Shown one piece after another: positions 24,836 through 33,457 of a DNA stretch of 64,000 nt (positions are counted from its first letter, which is position 1; each line of letters starts with the position of its first letter). A program made the translations under genes and the position numbers. This DNA comes from Bordetella genomosp. 9 (GTDB taxonomy: Bacteria; Pseudomonadota; Gammaproteobacteria; Burkholderiales; Burkholderiaceae_B), in NCBI RefSeq assembly GCF_002261425.1, contig NZ_NEVJ01000001.1, positions 930,001 to 994,000 of the forward strand, read 5' to 3'. The notes beneath the pieces were generated by a model. That model was not told the DNA's origin and did not search any database. It saw only the letters and a list, made by a program, of their open reading frames with translations.

Positions 24836-26116
24836 TCAGTTGTAGGCGGTATGGATTTCGCGCGACGGCCGTCCGCGGCGGCCGGCCGTCGACTGGGTGC
24901 CGCCGCCGCGCCGTTTCGCGCGGTACATGGCGCTGTCCGCCGCGTCGAACAGGTCGGTGGGATTGCCCGCGTGGTCGGGATAGACGGCGATGCCGATGCT
25001 CAGCGAACAGATGATGTCTTCGCCATTGGGAAGGCGGATGGGGGCCCGCATGCCCAGCAGGATGTCGTCGGCGATGCGCTGCGCGTCGCTCAGTTCGCGC
25101 AGCGGCGACAGCATGACGGCGAACTCGTCGCCGCCCAGCCGGGCGACCACGTCGCCTTCGCGCAGCTGGCCGCGCACGCGCGCGGCGATATTGATCAGGA
25201 CGGCGTCGCCGGCCGCATGGCCCATGCCGTCGTTGATTTCCTTGAACCGGTCGCTATCCAGGAACATGATGGCCACGCGCCGGTCCAGCACGGCGGCATC
25301 ATGGATGGCGCGGTCCAGCTGTTCCTCGAAGTGCGCGCGGTTCGGCAATCCGGTCAGGCTGTCGTGCGCGGCTTTGTGCGCCAGCGACGCGTTTTCATGC
25401 AGCCATTGCGTCTGCCACGCTTCCAGCTCATCCAGCAGGGCATTGAAGTCCTCGCCGAGCGCGTGCAGTTCCTGGATGCGCGCGGGCGGCACGCGGCGCG
25501 CGAAGGCGCGCTCGTTGCGCACGGCGTGGGCGACCTCGGCCAGCGTACGCAGCGGACGCACGATTTCGCGCGAGGTCCTGCGGGAAAGCCAGCTGGCGAT
25601 CAGTCCGCTGACGAGCACGCACGCCAGCACGCCGCCCAGTCCTTTCAACAGGAAATCGAACAGATTGGCGCCCCGGCCCACCAGCAGCAGGCGTCCCACC
25701 ACCTGGCCCTGGTGCGCGATGGGCGTGTAGACGGGCGGCGGATTCACCAGCCGGGCCACTTGTTCCCGTATCCAGACAAAGTTTTCCTGTTTCGGGTGAT
25801 GCCATTCCGCCAGGATCTCGTTGCCCCCGTCGAAGACGACGGCGGACGACACGTCCTCCTTGGCGGCGATGGTCGCCAGGATTTCCATGGCGGCCTGCCG
25901 ATCGTGGAAGACGGTGGCCGCTTCCACGGTATATGCGATGGACCGGGCGATCAGCTGCTGGTGGTGATCGCTATAGGTCCGCAACGCGAACAGGCCCATC
26001 ACCATCACGATGATGCCGGCCAGTCCCACGGCGAACAGGGTCACGGCGATATGCAGTCTGCGCAGCGCCTGGCGCAGGGTGGGGCGGTTGTAGTCGGGGC
26101 GCGCGTTCTTCTTCAT
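24836..26116 (-). CDS. yfiN: YfiN/TpbB-type membrane diguanylate cyclase
   Basis: This inner-membrane enzyme makes cyclic di-GMP, promoting biofilm formation. It has 426 residues: membrane span about 24-46, a periplasmic CHASE8-like sensor domain to about 150, a second span about 153-176, a HAMP linker, then a GGDEF domain. The active-site GGDEF is intact at residues 328-332, and the product-inhibition site REGD lies exactly five residues before it. The ATG overlaps the yfiR stop in an ATGA. By homology the periplasmic domain is held inactive by YfiR. An in-frame upstream start at 26254 would be inside yfiR and is rejected. Confidence 0.9.
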   Translation of the reverse strand: MKKNARPDYNRPTLRQALRRLHIAVTLFAVGLAGIIVMVMGLFALRTYSDHHQQLIARSIAYTVEAATVFHDRQAAMEILATIAAKEDVSSAVVFDGGNEILAEWHHPKQENFVWIREQVARLVNPPPVYTPIAHQGQVVGRLLLVGRGANLFDFLLKGLGGVLACVLVSGLIASWLSRRTSREIVRPLRTLAEVAHAVRNERAFARRVPPARIQELHALGEDFNALLDELEAWQTQWLHENASLAHKAAHDSLTGLPNRAHFEEQLDRAIHDAAVLDRRVAIMFLDSDRFKEINDGMGHAAGDAVLINIAARVRGQLREGDVVARLGGDEFAVMLSPLRELSDAQRIADDILLGMRAPIRLPNGEDIICSLSIGIAVYPDHAGNPTDLFDAADSAMYRAKRRGGGTQSTAGRRGRPSREIHTAYN

Positions 26117-26655
26117 GGAGATGACCTGCGACGCGAAAGCTGAAGCACGCTGGGGTTGATGCGAACACCGCTGCGCGCCACGGAATCGAGATTGATCTGG
26201 AAGCCGACACGGTCGGACTGGATGTCCAGACAGAACATGCCACCGACGGCGCACTCGGCGTCGTCCTCGACGATGCTGACCACGGGATGGCCGACGATGC
26301 GCCGCAACAGCCGCTGCCGCGCGTCATTGCCCAGGCCCCCCATATAGACCGCGTCGCAGCCCGCCGCCAGCGCGGGATCGTCCGCGGCCATCCGCCGCGC
26401 CTGTACGGCCAGCGAGGGCGGTCGCGCCTGTTCGTCGAACAGGGCGGCCGCGTAGGCCGGCTGGCCCGCGATGCACAGGCGTATCGCTTCAGGCTGCACC
26501 GGCCAGCGTGCATAGCCCAGGATCCCCATGACCACCTGGCCCACCATGGCGGCGCGCGCATCCGCGTCGGTCGGCGAGGGGGCGGCGCCCGCGGCCGCAT
26601 GGAAGACCGCCAGCAGCGCAGGGAACCAGAAGCGCCATGCGAGGCGGCCTATCAT
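26113..26655 (-). CDS. yfiR: YfiR-family periplasmic repressor (DUF4154)
   Basis: This periplasmic protein inhibits the neighbouring diguanylate cyclase. It has 180 residues with a signal peptide to about residue 24. Four cysteines stand at 61, 100, 135 and 142; the spacings 39 and 7 equal those of the two disulfides of Pseudomonas YfiR (71-110 and 145-152), supporting the same redox-sensitive fold. IVEDDAECAVGGMFCLDI and GFQINLDSVARSGVRINPSVLQLS are DUF4154 hallmarks. It is the first gene of the yfiRNB operon; a good -35 hexamer lies about 65 bases upstream. Confidence 0.9.
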   Translation of the reverse strand: MIGRLAWRFWFPALLAVFHAAAGAAPSPTDADARAAMVGQVVMGILGYARWPVQPEAIRLCIAGQPAYAAALFDEQARPPSLAVQARRMAADDPALAAGCDAVYMGGLGNDARQRLLRRIVGHPVVSIVEDDAECAVGGMFCLDIQSDRVGFQINLDSVARSGVRINPSVLQLSRRRSSP

Positions 26656-26697
26656 GGGAGCGGCAAATGGGAAGAGGATCCGGATAAACCGTGGGAG

Positions 26698-26726
26698 TGT
26701 AGATTAGTTTGGTTATTTTTTGTCAA
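26698..26726 (-). promoter_or_regulatory. Candidate yfiRNB promoter
   Basis: On the minus strand a perfect -35 TTGACA (26721-26726) is followed after 17 bases by TCTACA (26698-26703), a weak -10. The patch is AT-rich compared with its surroundings and lies 43-71 bases before the yfiR start. Confidence 0.5.
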
Positions 26727-26846
26727 TAGCCGTCAGATGCATTAAGCCTTCGGCCCGATCCGGCAAAGAACGCCGATGGCGCCCCCACCGTCATGCGCCA
26801 CGCGTTACCATGGCGACCGGACTTAAATTCCGGTGGAGGATCCAAG

Positions 26847-27281
26847 ATGGCGCTCCTGAAATTCAACCAGGATCCCGAAGAGCCAGAACTCTGGGCGGTG
26901 GAAAACGTCATGTATGCGGTGGATCGTCCCCCCATACACGTGATGGTGCAGACCGATGGCGAAACGCCGTCGCGCGAGTGCCAGAAGGTACTGCTTGCCC
27001 TGCTGGACGGCTTGAGCGACAAGGTCCTGGAGGCCGCGGAGCTGCTGCTCGAGCAGTATTCGCGTGACGAATGCGAAAAGATGGGGATCGACCTGGCGCG
27101 GCTGCCGCGCCAGGACACGCCCGAGGCCATGGCGGAGGTCGCCGTGCTGCGGGCGCTATGGGTGTTCGACGAAAGCGGCGAGGACTACGAACTGTGGTTC
27201 ACGGTGCCGTGGGACCAGGAACACACCTACGACGTCGAGTTCGAAGGCGGCGAAGCCGTCGCGTGTACGGTCAACGAATAG
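26847..27281 (+). CDS. Hypothetical acidic protein
   Basis: This protein of 144 residues has a strong ribosome-binding site (GGAGG 7 nt before the ATG). It is rich in Asp and Glu, has no signal peptide or membrane span, and is predicted cytosolic. It has a helical middle (VLLALLDGLSDKVLEAAELLLEQYSRDECEK) and a C-terminal beta-rich part (YELWFTVPWDQEHTYDVEFEGG). This general build occurs among small immunity-like proteins of the DUF6985 type, but I cannot assign it. It stands alone between the yfi operon and a convergent hypothetical gene. A 15-base tandem repeat follows its stop. Confidence 0.7.
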   Translation: MALLKFNQDPEEPELWAVENVMYAVDRPPIHVMVQTDGETPSRECQKVLLALLDGLSDKVLEAAELLLEQYSRDECEKMGIDLARLPRQDTPEAMAEVAVLRALWVFDESGEDYELWFTVPWDQEHTYDVEFEGGEAVACTVNE

Positions 27282-27298
27282 CCCCCAACGGGCACATA

Positions 27299-27341
27299 GC
27301 AGGCGGGCAGACGGCAGGCGGGCAGACGGCAGGCCGCCTGC
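27299..27341. repeat. 15-base tandem repeat plus small hairpin
   Basis: GCAGGCGGGCAGACG occurs twice in tandem (27299-27313, 27314-27328), followed by a partial third copy that forms GCAGG-CCG-CCTGC (27329-27341). It lies between convergent genes and may contribute to termination. Confidence 0.7.
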
Positions 27342-27358
27342 GGCGCGACTGGCCCGCC

Positions 27359-27934
27359 TTACTCCGCGGGGCCGTATTGCGTGGCGCCGGCCGCCGACGT
27401 TCCGGCCGCCGACGCGTCCGTTGACCCGCCCGTTGACCCGGCGTCTTCTTCCCCATGGCGCCGGGTGCGGTCCCGCAGGTACTCCACCGGGGTATTGGGG
27501 TTCACCTGCGTGACCCGGTCCCGCTGGATCCGGGAAGAGACGAAACCCACTTTCTTGGTGGCGGCGCCCTGCAGCAGGACCGACAGGATCGCGCCCTTGT
27601 CCTGGATCCATTGCGTCTTGCCGCGCAACAGCCTGACGGCGTCCTCGGCCGGTCCCAGCTTGAAGGTGGCGCCGCTGATGGTGGTCGTCTTGCGCCCGGC
27701 GAAGTCGGCTTCCGTCAGGGTGGTCATCGACACCGCATCCAGATTGCTGCTCATGCTGTCGATGCGGTAGACGAAGTTGATCTGCGTATGCGGATCCTGG
27801 ATCACGATGAATTTTTCCGAGCCGGAAAAATCGCCCAGTTGGCCGACGATGACCGATTCGACCCATTGATTGCCCCGTTTTTCCTCGGTGTACAGAAAAA
27901 CCGTCGGCGGAGCGGATGTGAAATTCTGCGTCAT
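27359..27934 (-). CDS. Hypothetical protein
   Basis: This 191-residue protein has no match I recognise and no signal peptide. Residues 1-140 look like a beta-rich globular domain (VFLYTEEKRGNQWVESVIVGQL, KFIVIQDPHTQINFVYRID, ATFKLGPAEDAVRLL). The C-terminal about 40 residues are a low-complexity Gly/Ser/Thr/Ala tail. An upstream terminator hairpin ends only about 9 bases before the ATG, so its own promoter is not obvious. The start is uncertain and the ribosome-binding site weak. Confidence 0.65.
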   Translation of the reverse strand: MTQNFTSAPPTVFLYTEEKRGNQWVESVIVGQLGDFSGSEKFIVIQDPHTQINFVYRIDSMSSNLDAVSMTTLTEADFAGRKTTTISGATFKLGPAEDAVRLLRGKTQWIQDKGAILSVLLQGAATKKVGFVSSRIQRDRVTQVNPNTPVEYLRDRTRRHGEEDAGSTGGSTDASAAGTSAAGATQYGPAE

Positions 27935-27942
27935 GGCGTAAG

Positions 27943-27968
27943 AAAAGGGCCGGCCCCCATGGGCCGGC
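27943..27968 (-). terminator. Rho-independent terminator for the gene at 28065-28388
   Basis: On the minus strand GCCGGCCC-ATGG-GGGCCGGC forms a perfect 8-bp stem with a 4-base loop, followed by CCTTTTCTT. It lies about 100 bases after the stop of the leftward gene. Confidence 0.65.
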
Positions 27969-28064
27969 GGCGCGGTGGTCCCGGCGCGAACGCGCGGGAG
28001 TTTACCCGGGATCGCGCCGGCATGGACGCCCGGCGCCTGCGCGGCGCGGGATTCCGCCCGCGGG

Positions 28065-28388
28065 TCATTGGCCTTGCGCGCGGCGCTGGTTCAGCTGGTC
28101 CAGGCAAACGCCCACGGCCTGGCGCATCTTTTCCGCCGACGTGGCTTCGCGGTCGGCGTCGTTGCGGCATTGGGTATACAGGCGCAGGCTTCCCGGCGTG
28201 TCGCGCACCGGCGGCGGCGGGGGCACGGCGGGCCCCTGGGGCGTCACCGTCATGCGCAGCGTGGAAGGGGGCGACAGGCTGCCGTCATGGCCGGGAAACT
28301 GCATTTCCTGCTGGGTCTGGGCCGAGGCCGCGCCGGCGGCGGCCCACATCAGGGCGATTGCGGTCGCGGATATCGCGCGTGATTTCAT
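28065..28388 (-). CDS. Hypothetical exported protein
   Basis: This small protein of 107 residues has a clear Sec signal peptide (MKSRAISATAIALMWAAAGAASA, cleavage near residue 23), so it is predicted periplasmic. The mature part contains a Pro-rich stretch (PAVPPPPPVRD) and a C-terminal helical part with two Cys (LYTQCRNDADREATSAEKMRQAVGVCLDQL) that could form a disulfide. AGAGGA lies 4 nt before the ATG. A terminator hairpin follows. The function is unknown. Confidence 0.72.
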   Translation of the reverse strand: MKSRAISATAIALMWAAAGAASAQTQQEMQFPGHDGSLSPPSTLRMTVTPQGPAVPPPPPVRDTPGSLRLYTQCRNDADREATSAEKMRQAVGVCLDQLNQRRAQGQ

Positions 28389-28678
28389 GCTGTCCTCTGA
28401 GGGTGCGCCGGCGTGCGCCGGACGGGTGGGCGGGCGAGCCGCTTCGCAAGGGGCTTGCCCGAGCTTAACAGGCGTAAGACACGGCGGCCGGCGGGTGGTT
28501 CACGCCCTGAAACAGGTCCCGGACAGGCGGGCCGGGTAATGCCCGGAAACAATCGCGCGCCCGGGCTAGTGCCTACGTCCCAAGAACTTTCCGTGCAGCC
28601 CCGCTAAAATCGCCCGGTTCGGCTCGCTCGCCGCGAAAAATTCAACATTACTCAATCATTGCCTACCAGGAGGACCTC

Positions 28679-29743
28679 ATGGCCCTAGTTTCCATGCGCC
28701 AGCTGCTCGATCACGCCGCCGAGAACGGCTACGGCATCCCGGCGTTCAACGTCAACAACCTCGAGCAGGTCCAGGCCATCATGGAGGCCGCCGCCGAAAC
28801 CGACAGCCCGGTGATCATGCAGGCGTCGGCCGGCGCCCGTAAGTATGCCGGCGAAGGTTTCCTGAAATACCTGATCCAGGCGGCCGTCGAGTCCTACCCG
28901 CACATCCCCGTGGTCATGCACCAGGACCACGGCCAGTCGCCCAAGATCTGCCAGGGCGCCATCGACCTGGGCTTTTCCAGCGTGATGATGGACGGCTCGC
29001 TGAAGGAAGACGGGAAGACCGTCGCCGATTACGACTACAACGTCGAAGTCACCCGCAAAGTCGTCGAAATGGCCCATAAAGTCGGCGTTACGGTGGAAGG
29101 CGAGCTGGGCTGCCTGGGCTCGCTGGAAACCATGATGGGCGACAAGGAAGACGGTCACGGCGCCGAAGGCACCATGACGCGCGAGCAACTGCTGACCGAT
29201 CCGGAACAGGCCGCCGACTTCGTCCGCAAGACGCAGCTGGACGCCCTGGCCATCGCCATCGGCACCAGCCACGGCGCCTACAAGTTCACCCGCAAGCCCA
29301 CCGGCGACATCCTGTCCATTTCCCGCATCAAGGAAATCCACCGCCGCCTGCCCAACACCCACCTGGTGATGCACGGCAGCTCCAGCGTGCCGCAGGACCT
29401 GCTGGCGGAAATCCGTGAATTCGGCGGCGACATGAAGGAAACCTACGGCGTGCCGGTCGAGGAAATCCAGGAAGCCATCAAGTACGGCGTGCGCAAGGTC
29501 AATATCGACACCGATATCCGCCTGGCCATGACGGGCGCGATCCGCCGCTTCTTCGCCGAGAATCCTTCCAAGTTCGACCCGCGCGAATACCTGAAGCCGG
29601 CGCGCGCCGCGGCCAAGGCGATCTGTGTGCAGCGCTACACGGAATTCGGCACGGCCGGCAACGCCAGCAAGATCAAGGCGATGCCGCTGCAGGAAATGGC
29701 CCAGCAGTACGCCGGGGGCAAGCTGTCCCAGGTCGTGCAGTAA
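28679..29743 (+). CDS. fba: Class II fructose-bisphosphate aldolase
   Basis: This cytosolic, zinc-dependent aldolase of glycolysis, gluconeogenesis or the Calvin cycle has 354 residues, the Cbb/Fba long type. The family signatures are clear: [30 protein letters not shown] (zinc His and catalytic Asp), [34 protein letters not shown] and [24 protein letters not shown] lies 5-6 nt upstream of the ATG. A -10-like TAAAAT is at 28605-28610. A strong inverted repeat follows the stop. The arrangement with purC, purE and purK downstream is typical of Bordetella relatives. Confidence 0.95.
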   Translation: MALVSMRQLLDHAAENGYGIPAFNVNNLEQVQAIMEAAAETDSPVIMQASAGARKYAGEGFLKYLIQAAVESYPHIPVVMHQDHGQSPKICQGAIDLGFSSVMMDGSLKEDGKTVADYDYNVEVTRKVVEMAHKVGVTVEGELGCLGSLETMMGDKEDGHGAEGTMTREQLLTDPEQAADFVRKTQLDALAIAIGTSHGAYKFTRKPTGDILSISRIKEIHRRLPNTHLVMHGSSSVPQDLLAEIREFGGDMKETYGVPVEEIQEAIKYGVRKVNIDTDIRLAMTGAIRRFFAENPSKFDPREYLKPARAAAKAICVQRYTEFGTAGNASKIKAMPLQEMAQQYAGGKLSQVVQ

Positions 29744-29777
29744 ACTGCGCGCATCCGTCGGCATTCATTTTCTTCGG

Positions 29778-29812
29778 ACATTCCCGCCGGACCGCGCGTC
29801 CCGCGGGAATGT
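29778..29812. terminator. Inverted repeat between fba and purC
   Basis: ACATTCCCGC (29778-29787) and GCGGGAATGT (29803-29812) are perfect 10-base inverted copies with a 15-base loop, followed by TTCATTTCC. It probably ends the fba transcript and also argues against an upstream purC start at 29809, which would lie inside the hairpin. Confidence 0.55.
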
Positions 29813-29835
29813 TTCATTTCCGCCATAGGCCTCCC

Positions 29836-30717
29836 GTGACTTCAGCCCTGCATCAATCCAGTATCCGGTCCCTGCCCCTGCTCGGGCGCGGCAAGGTACG
29901 CGACATGTACGCCGTCGGCGACGACAAGCTGCTCATCGTCGCGACGGATCGTATTTCCGCCTTCGACGTCATCCTCGACGATCCCATCCCCGGCAAGGGC
30001 CAGGTGCTGACGGCGCTGACCGAGTTCTGGCTGTCCAGGCTGGCGCACGTCATCCCCAACCACTCCACCGGCGTCGCGCCGGAAGACGTGGTGGCGCCCG
30101 ACGAAATCGAGCAGGTCAGGGGCAGGGCGGTGGTCGTCAAGCGGCTCAAGCCCATCCTGGTGGAGGCGGTGGCGCGCGGTTACCTGATCGGGTCCGGCTG
30201 GAAGGACTACCAGGCCACCGGCGCGGTGTGCGGCATCGCGCTGCCCGCCGGCCTGCGGCAGGCGGAAAAGCTGCCGCAGCCTATTTTCACGCCGGCCGCC
30301 AAGGCGGAGTTCGGCACCCATGACGAGAACGTCGATTTCGAGCACGTGGTGCGCGAGGTCGGACAGCCGCTGGCCGAACGCATCCGCGAGGTGACGCTGG
30401 CCCTATACGCGGAAGCATCCGCCTTCGCCACGACCAAGGGCATCATCATCGCCGATACCAAGTTCGAATTCGGCCTGGACGACGACGGCGCGCTGCACCT
30501 GATGGACGAAGTGCTGACGCCGGATTCCTCGCGGTTCTGGCCGGCCGACAGCTATGCCGTGGGCATCAGCCCGCCTTCTTTCGACAAGCAGTTCGTGCGC
30601 GACTGGCTGGAAACGCAGCCCTGGGACAAGACCCCGCCCGCGCCGCGGCTGCCCGCCGACGTCATCCGCAAGACGGCGGAGAAGTACCGCGAGGCGCTGG
30701 ACCGGCTGACAGCCTAG
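29836..30717 (+). CDS. purC: Phosphoribosylaminoimidazole-succinocarboxamide synthase PurC
   Basis: This is SAICAR synthetase, which joins CAIR and aspartate with ATP in purine synthesis. It has 293 residues, the long type. It begins [34 protein letters not shown], the standard ATP-binding start, and contains [27 protein letters not shown] and [13 protein letters not shown] chose GTG 29836, which gives the usual N-terminus [12 protein letters not shown] 29809 falls inside a terminator-like hairpin. purE and purK follow after two small membrane genes. Confidence 0.94.
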   Translation: MTSALHQSSIRSLPLLGRGKVRDMYAVGDDKLLIVATDRISAFDVILDDPIPGKGQVLTALTEFWLSRLAHVIPNHSTGVAPEDVVAPDEIEQVRGRAVVVKRLKPILVEAVARGYLIGSGWKDYQATGAVCGIALPAGLRQAEKLPQPIFTPAAKAEFGTHDENVDFEHVVREVGQPLAERIREVTLALYAEASAFATTKGIIIADTKFEFGLDDDGALHLMDEVLTPDSSRFWPADSYAVGISPPSFDKQFVRDWLETQPWDKTPPAPRLPADVIRKTAEKYREALDRLTA

Positions 30718-30752
30718 GCGGCCCCGCCTGATCGCCGGGCCGCGGGGCCGCC
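30717..30752. terminator. GC-rich terminator-like hairpin after purC
   Basis: GGCGGCCCCG (30717-30726) and CGGGGCCGCC (30743-30752) are perfect 10-base inverted copies beginning at the last base of the purC stop codon. No T-run follows, so termination is inferred. Confidence 0.45.
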
Positions 30753-30852
30753 GGCCTGCTCCGCCGTAGTCGTCTTTCCGCCAAGGATCATATATAGTGC
30801 CGCGCAGCCGCGCCCCGGGTGGGGTGTCGGCGCAGCAAGGAGTGGCGCTGAA

Positions 30853-31011
30853 ATGATCATGATGCTGCCGTTCGTACTCGGCATGCTGGCGGTTTGGTTT
30901 GGCATCCGGGGCAGGCGATCCGCCTGCTTCGCCTTATGGATCGTGACCCTGCTGGTCTTCGCCGCCTGGGCGAACCACCATATGACCGACCCGCTGCGGC
31001 TGTCGCTCTAG
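30853..31011 (+). CDS. Small two-span membrane protein (DUF5993-like)
   Basis: A short gene of 52 residues lies directly before dsbB, ending 10 bases upstream of it. It has two hydrophobic segments (MMLPFVLGMLAVWFGI and FALWIVTLLVFAAWA) with an Arg-rich cytoplasmic loop GRRSA between them, and ends NHHMTDPLRLSL. Small proteins of this kind (DUF5993) are commonly encoded next to disulfide-bond protein B in betaproteobacteria. AAGGAG lies 10 nt before the ATG. A role with DsbB is inferred only from adjacency. Confidence 0.75.
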   Translation: MIMMLPFVLGMLAVWFGIRGRRSACFALWIVTLLVFAAWANHHMTDPLRLSL

Positions 31012-31021
31012 GAACACGGCC

Positions 31022-31594
31022 ATGCAATTCGCCTCCCGGGCCTCGCATCCCGCCTCGACCCTGTTGAACGCGCTGGCCTTGCTGGCGATCACGGGCTCGC
31101 TGATCCTGGCCTTCGCCTGGCAGATCGTCTTCAACGAATTGCCCTGCCCGCTGTGCCTGCTGCAGCGCCTGGCCCTCGTGATGGCGGGCGCGGGCCTGCT
31201 GTTGAATCTGCGTTTCGGCGCATCGCCGGCGCATTACGCCATGGTCCTCGCCGCCGCGCTGGCCGGCGCGGTGGTGGCGGCACGGCAGATGATGCTGCAT
31301 CAGGCGCCGGGGGACCCGGGCTACGGGTCGACGCTGCTCGGCATACATTTCTACACCTGGGCGCTGGTGGCCTTCGTCGCGCTGATCGCCTATTGCGCGG
31401 TGATGCTGGCGCTGGACCGCCGGTCGGGCGACAACAGCCATCCGCGGCGCGCCGGCATCGTGGCGGGCGCCATCATGTGGCTGTTTTTCGTGGCCGTCGT
31501 GGCGCATGCCGCCGGCACGACGCTGGAATGCGGCCTGGGGCCTTGCCCGGATAATCCCACGGCCTACCAGTGGCTTCCGGCGTTCGGCGGCTGA
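31022..31594 (+). CDS. dsbB: Disulfide bond formation protein B (DsbB family)
   Basis: This inner-membrane quinone reductase reoxidises the periplasmic thiol oxidase DsbA. It has 190 residues and four to five membrane spans. The first redox pair is the C-P-L-C in ELPCPLCLLQRLAL, the diagnostic DsbB motif with the quinone-contacting Arg just after it. A second Cys pair is in TTLECGLGPCPDNP near the C-terminus. The spacing of this second pair differs from E. coli DsbB, as in DsbI/DsbB-like variants. The small membrane gene before it is probably in the same operon. Confidence 0.87.
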   Translation: MQFASRASHPASTLLNALALLAITGSLILAFAWQIVFNELPCPLCLLQRLALVMAGAGLLLNLRFGASPAHYAMVLAAALAGAVVAARQMMLHQAPGDPGYGSTLLGIHFYTWALVAFVALIAYCAVMLALDRRSGDNSHPRRAGIVAGAIMWLFFVAVVAHAAGTTLECGLGPCPDNPTAYQWLPAFGG

Positions 31595-31651
31595 CTGCCC
31601 GCCGGGGCAGGTAAAATCGAGGACTTTCCTCGCCGCGCCCCAACCGCCGTT

Positions 31652-32182
31652 ATGACCGCCAAATCCACCTCTACGCCCGCGCCGACGCCCCTGGTCGGCG
31701 TGATCATGGGCTCCTCCAGTGACTGGGAAGTCATGAAGCACGCCGTCGCCATGCTGGACGACTTCGGCGTCGCCTGCGAAGCCCGCGTGATTTCCGCGCA
31801 CCGCATGCCGCTGGACATGGCCGAGTACGGCGCGGCGGCACGCGGACGGGGCTTGCGCGCCATCATCGCCGGCGCCGGCGGGGCGGCGCATCTGCCTGGC
31901 ATGATGGCCGCGCTGACCGAAGTGCCGGTGTTCGGCGTGCCGGTGCCGTCCAAGTACCTGCGCGGCGAAGATTCGCTGCTTTCCATCGTGCAGATGCCCA
32001 AGGGCGTGCCCGTGGCGACCTTCGCCATCGGCGAAGCCGGCGCCGCCAACGCGGCCTTGCACGCCATCGCGAACCTGGCCACCACCGACGATCGCCTGCA
32101 TGCGCGGCTGGTGGAATTCCGCGCCCGCCAGACGCAGGCCGCGCGCGATATGCAGGTGCCCCCGCCGGGAGCGCAAGCATGA
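31652..32182 (+). CDS. purE: N5-carboxyaminoimidazole ribonucleotide mutase PurE
   Basis: This cytosolic mutase converts N5-CAIR to CAIR in purine synthesis. It has 176 residues. [18 protein letters not shown] and [16 protein letters not shown] hold the substrate-phosphate and catalytic His motifs, followed by [29 protein letters not shown] and [19 protein letters not shown], all typical of the class I (PurK-dependent) enzyme. It overlaps purK by 4 bases, so the pair is coupled. Confidence 0.95.
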   Translation: MTAKSTSTPAPTPLVGVIMGSSSDWEVMKHAVAMLDDFGVACEARVISAHRMPLDMAEYGAAARGRGLRAIIAGAGGAAHLPGMMAALTEVPVFGVPVPSKYLRGEDSLLSIVQMPKGVPVATFAIGEAGAANAALHAIANLATTDDRLHARLVEFRARQTQAARDMQVPPPGAQA

Positions 32183-33444
32183 CCGCGCGCCACGATGCCA
32201 AGGCCGGCAAGGCCGGCGCCGCGCCCGCTTCCGCCACGATCGTCGAACCGGGCGGATGGCTGGGCCTGCTGGGCGGCGGCCAGTTGGGCCGCATGTTCTG
32301 CCACGCCGCGCAAAGCCTGGGCTACAAGGTGGCGGTGCTGGATCCGGCCGCCGACGGTCCGGCGGCGATGGTCGCCGACCGCCATATCCACGCGGCCTAT
32401 GACGACCCCGCCGGACTGGACGAACTCGCGCGCACCTGCCGCGCGGTGACCACCGAATTCGAAAACGTGCCGGCCGACAGCCTGCGCGCCCTGGCGGCGC
32501 GCTGCCGCGTCAGCCCGTCGGCCGACGCCGTCGCCGTGGTGCAGGACCGCATCGCCGAAAAGTCCTTCATCGCCGGGCAGGGCATCCCGGTCGCGCCCCA
32601 CGTCGCCGTGCGGCAGGACGCCGACCTGCGCGATGCTCCCGATACGCTGTTTCCCGGCATCCTGAAGGTGGCCCGGCTGGGGTATGACGGCAAGGGGCAG
32701 GCGCGCGTGCAGACGCGCGACCAGGCGCTGGCGGCATTCGAAGCCTTCGGCCGCGTGCCTTGCGTGCTGGAAGCCCTGCTGCCGCTGGACCATGAAATCT
32801 CGGTGGTGATCGCGCGCGGCTTCGACGGCGGCACGGTCATGTTCCCGGTGGCCCGCAATGTCCACCGTGACGGCATCCTGGCGGTATCGACCGTGGATCG
32901 CGCGGCGCTGTCGGGCCCCGACGCGGCACTGGAGCGCGCCGCCGGCGACGCCGCCCTGCGCATCGCGGCCGGCCTGGATTATCACGGCGTGCTGTGCGTG
33001 GAGTTCTTCGTGCTGCGCGACGGGACCCTGCTGGTCAACGAGATCGCGCCGCGCCCGCACAACAGCGGCCACTACACCATCGATGCCTGTGTCACCAGCC
33101 AGTTCGAACAGCAGGCGCGCGCCATGGCCGGCTTGCCGCTGGGCGCCACGGACCTGCTGGCGCCGTCGGTCATGCTGAATATCCTGGGCGACATCTGGTT
33201 CGAGGCCATCGACGCCGCCCAGGCCGCGCCTGAATCCGCGGACACGCAGCGCGAACCCGACTGGGCCGCGGCCTTGTCCGTGCCCACGGCCAAGCTGCAT
33301 CTGTACGGCAAGCGCGATGCACGGCGCGCCCGCAAGATGGGCCATGTGACCATCGTCGCGCCCACCATGTCGCAGGCACGGCGCGACGCCGCCCGCGTCG
33401 CCGAGGCGCTCGGCATTCCGGCGCCCGGTAGCCCGGCGCCCTGA
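32179..33444 (+). CDS. purK: N5-carboxyaminoimidazole ribonucleotide synthase PurK
   Basis: This ATP-grasp enzyme makes N5-CAIR from AIR, bicarbonate and ATP, supplying PurE. It has 421 residues; the first 25 form a low-complexity extension before the start of the fold at [22 protein letters not shown]. Other signatures are [48 protein letters not shown] and [21 protein letters not shown]. The ATG overlaps purE; an internal start near residue 25 cannot be excluded. Confidence 0.95.
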   Translation: MTARHDAKAGKAGAAPASATIVEPGGWLGLLGGGQLGRMFCHAAQSLGYKVAVLDPAADGPAAMVADRHIHAAYDDPAGLDELARTCRAVTTEFENVPADSLRALAARCRVSPSADAVAVVQDRIAEKSFIAGQGIPVAPHVAVRQDADLRDAPDTLFPGILKVARLGYDGKGQARVQTRDQALAAFEAFGRVPCVLEALLPLDHEISVVIARGFDGGTVMFPVARNVHRDGILAVSTVDRAALSGPDAALERAAGDAALRIAAGLDYHGVLCVEFFVLRDGTLLVNEIAPRPHNSGHYTIDACVTSQFEQQARAMAGLPLGATDLLAPSVMLNILGDIWFEAIDAAQAAPESADTQREPDWAAALSVPTAKLHLYGKRDARRARKMGHVTIVAPTMSQARRDAARVAEALGIPAPGSPAP

Positions 33445-33457
33445 ACAGGAGTCCACG

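Noticed and set aside
29809..29835. ATG start for purC at 29809
   Set aside because: It lies within the arm of a 10-bp inverted repeat that ends the fba transcript; the GTG at 29836 gives the conserved N-terminus.
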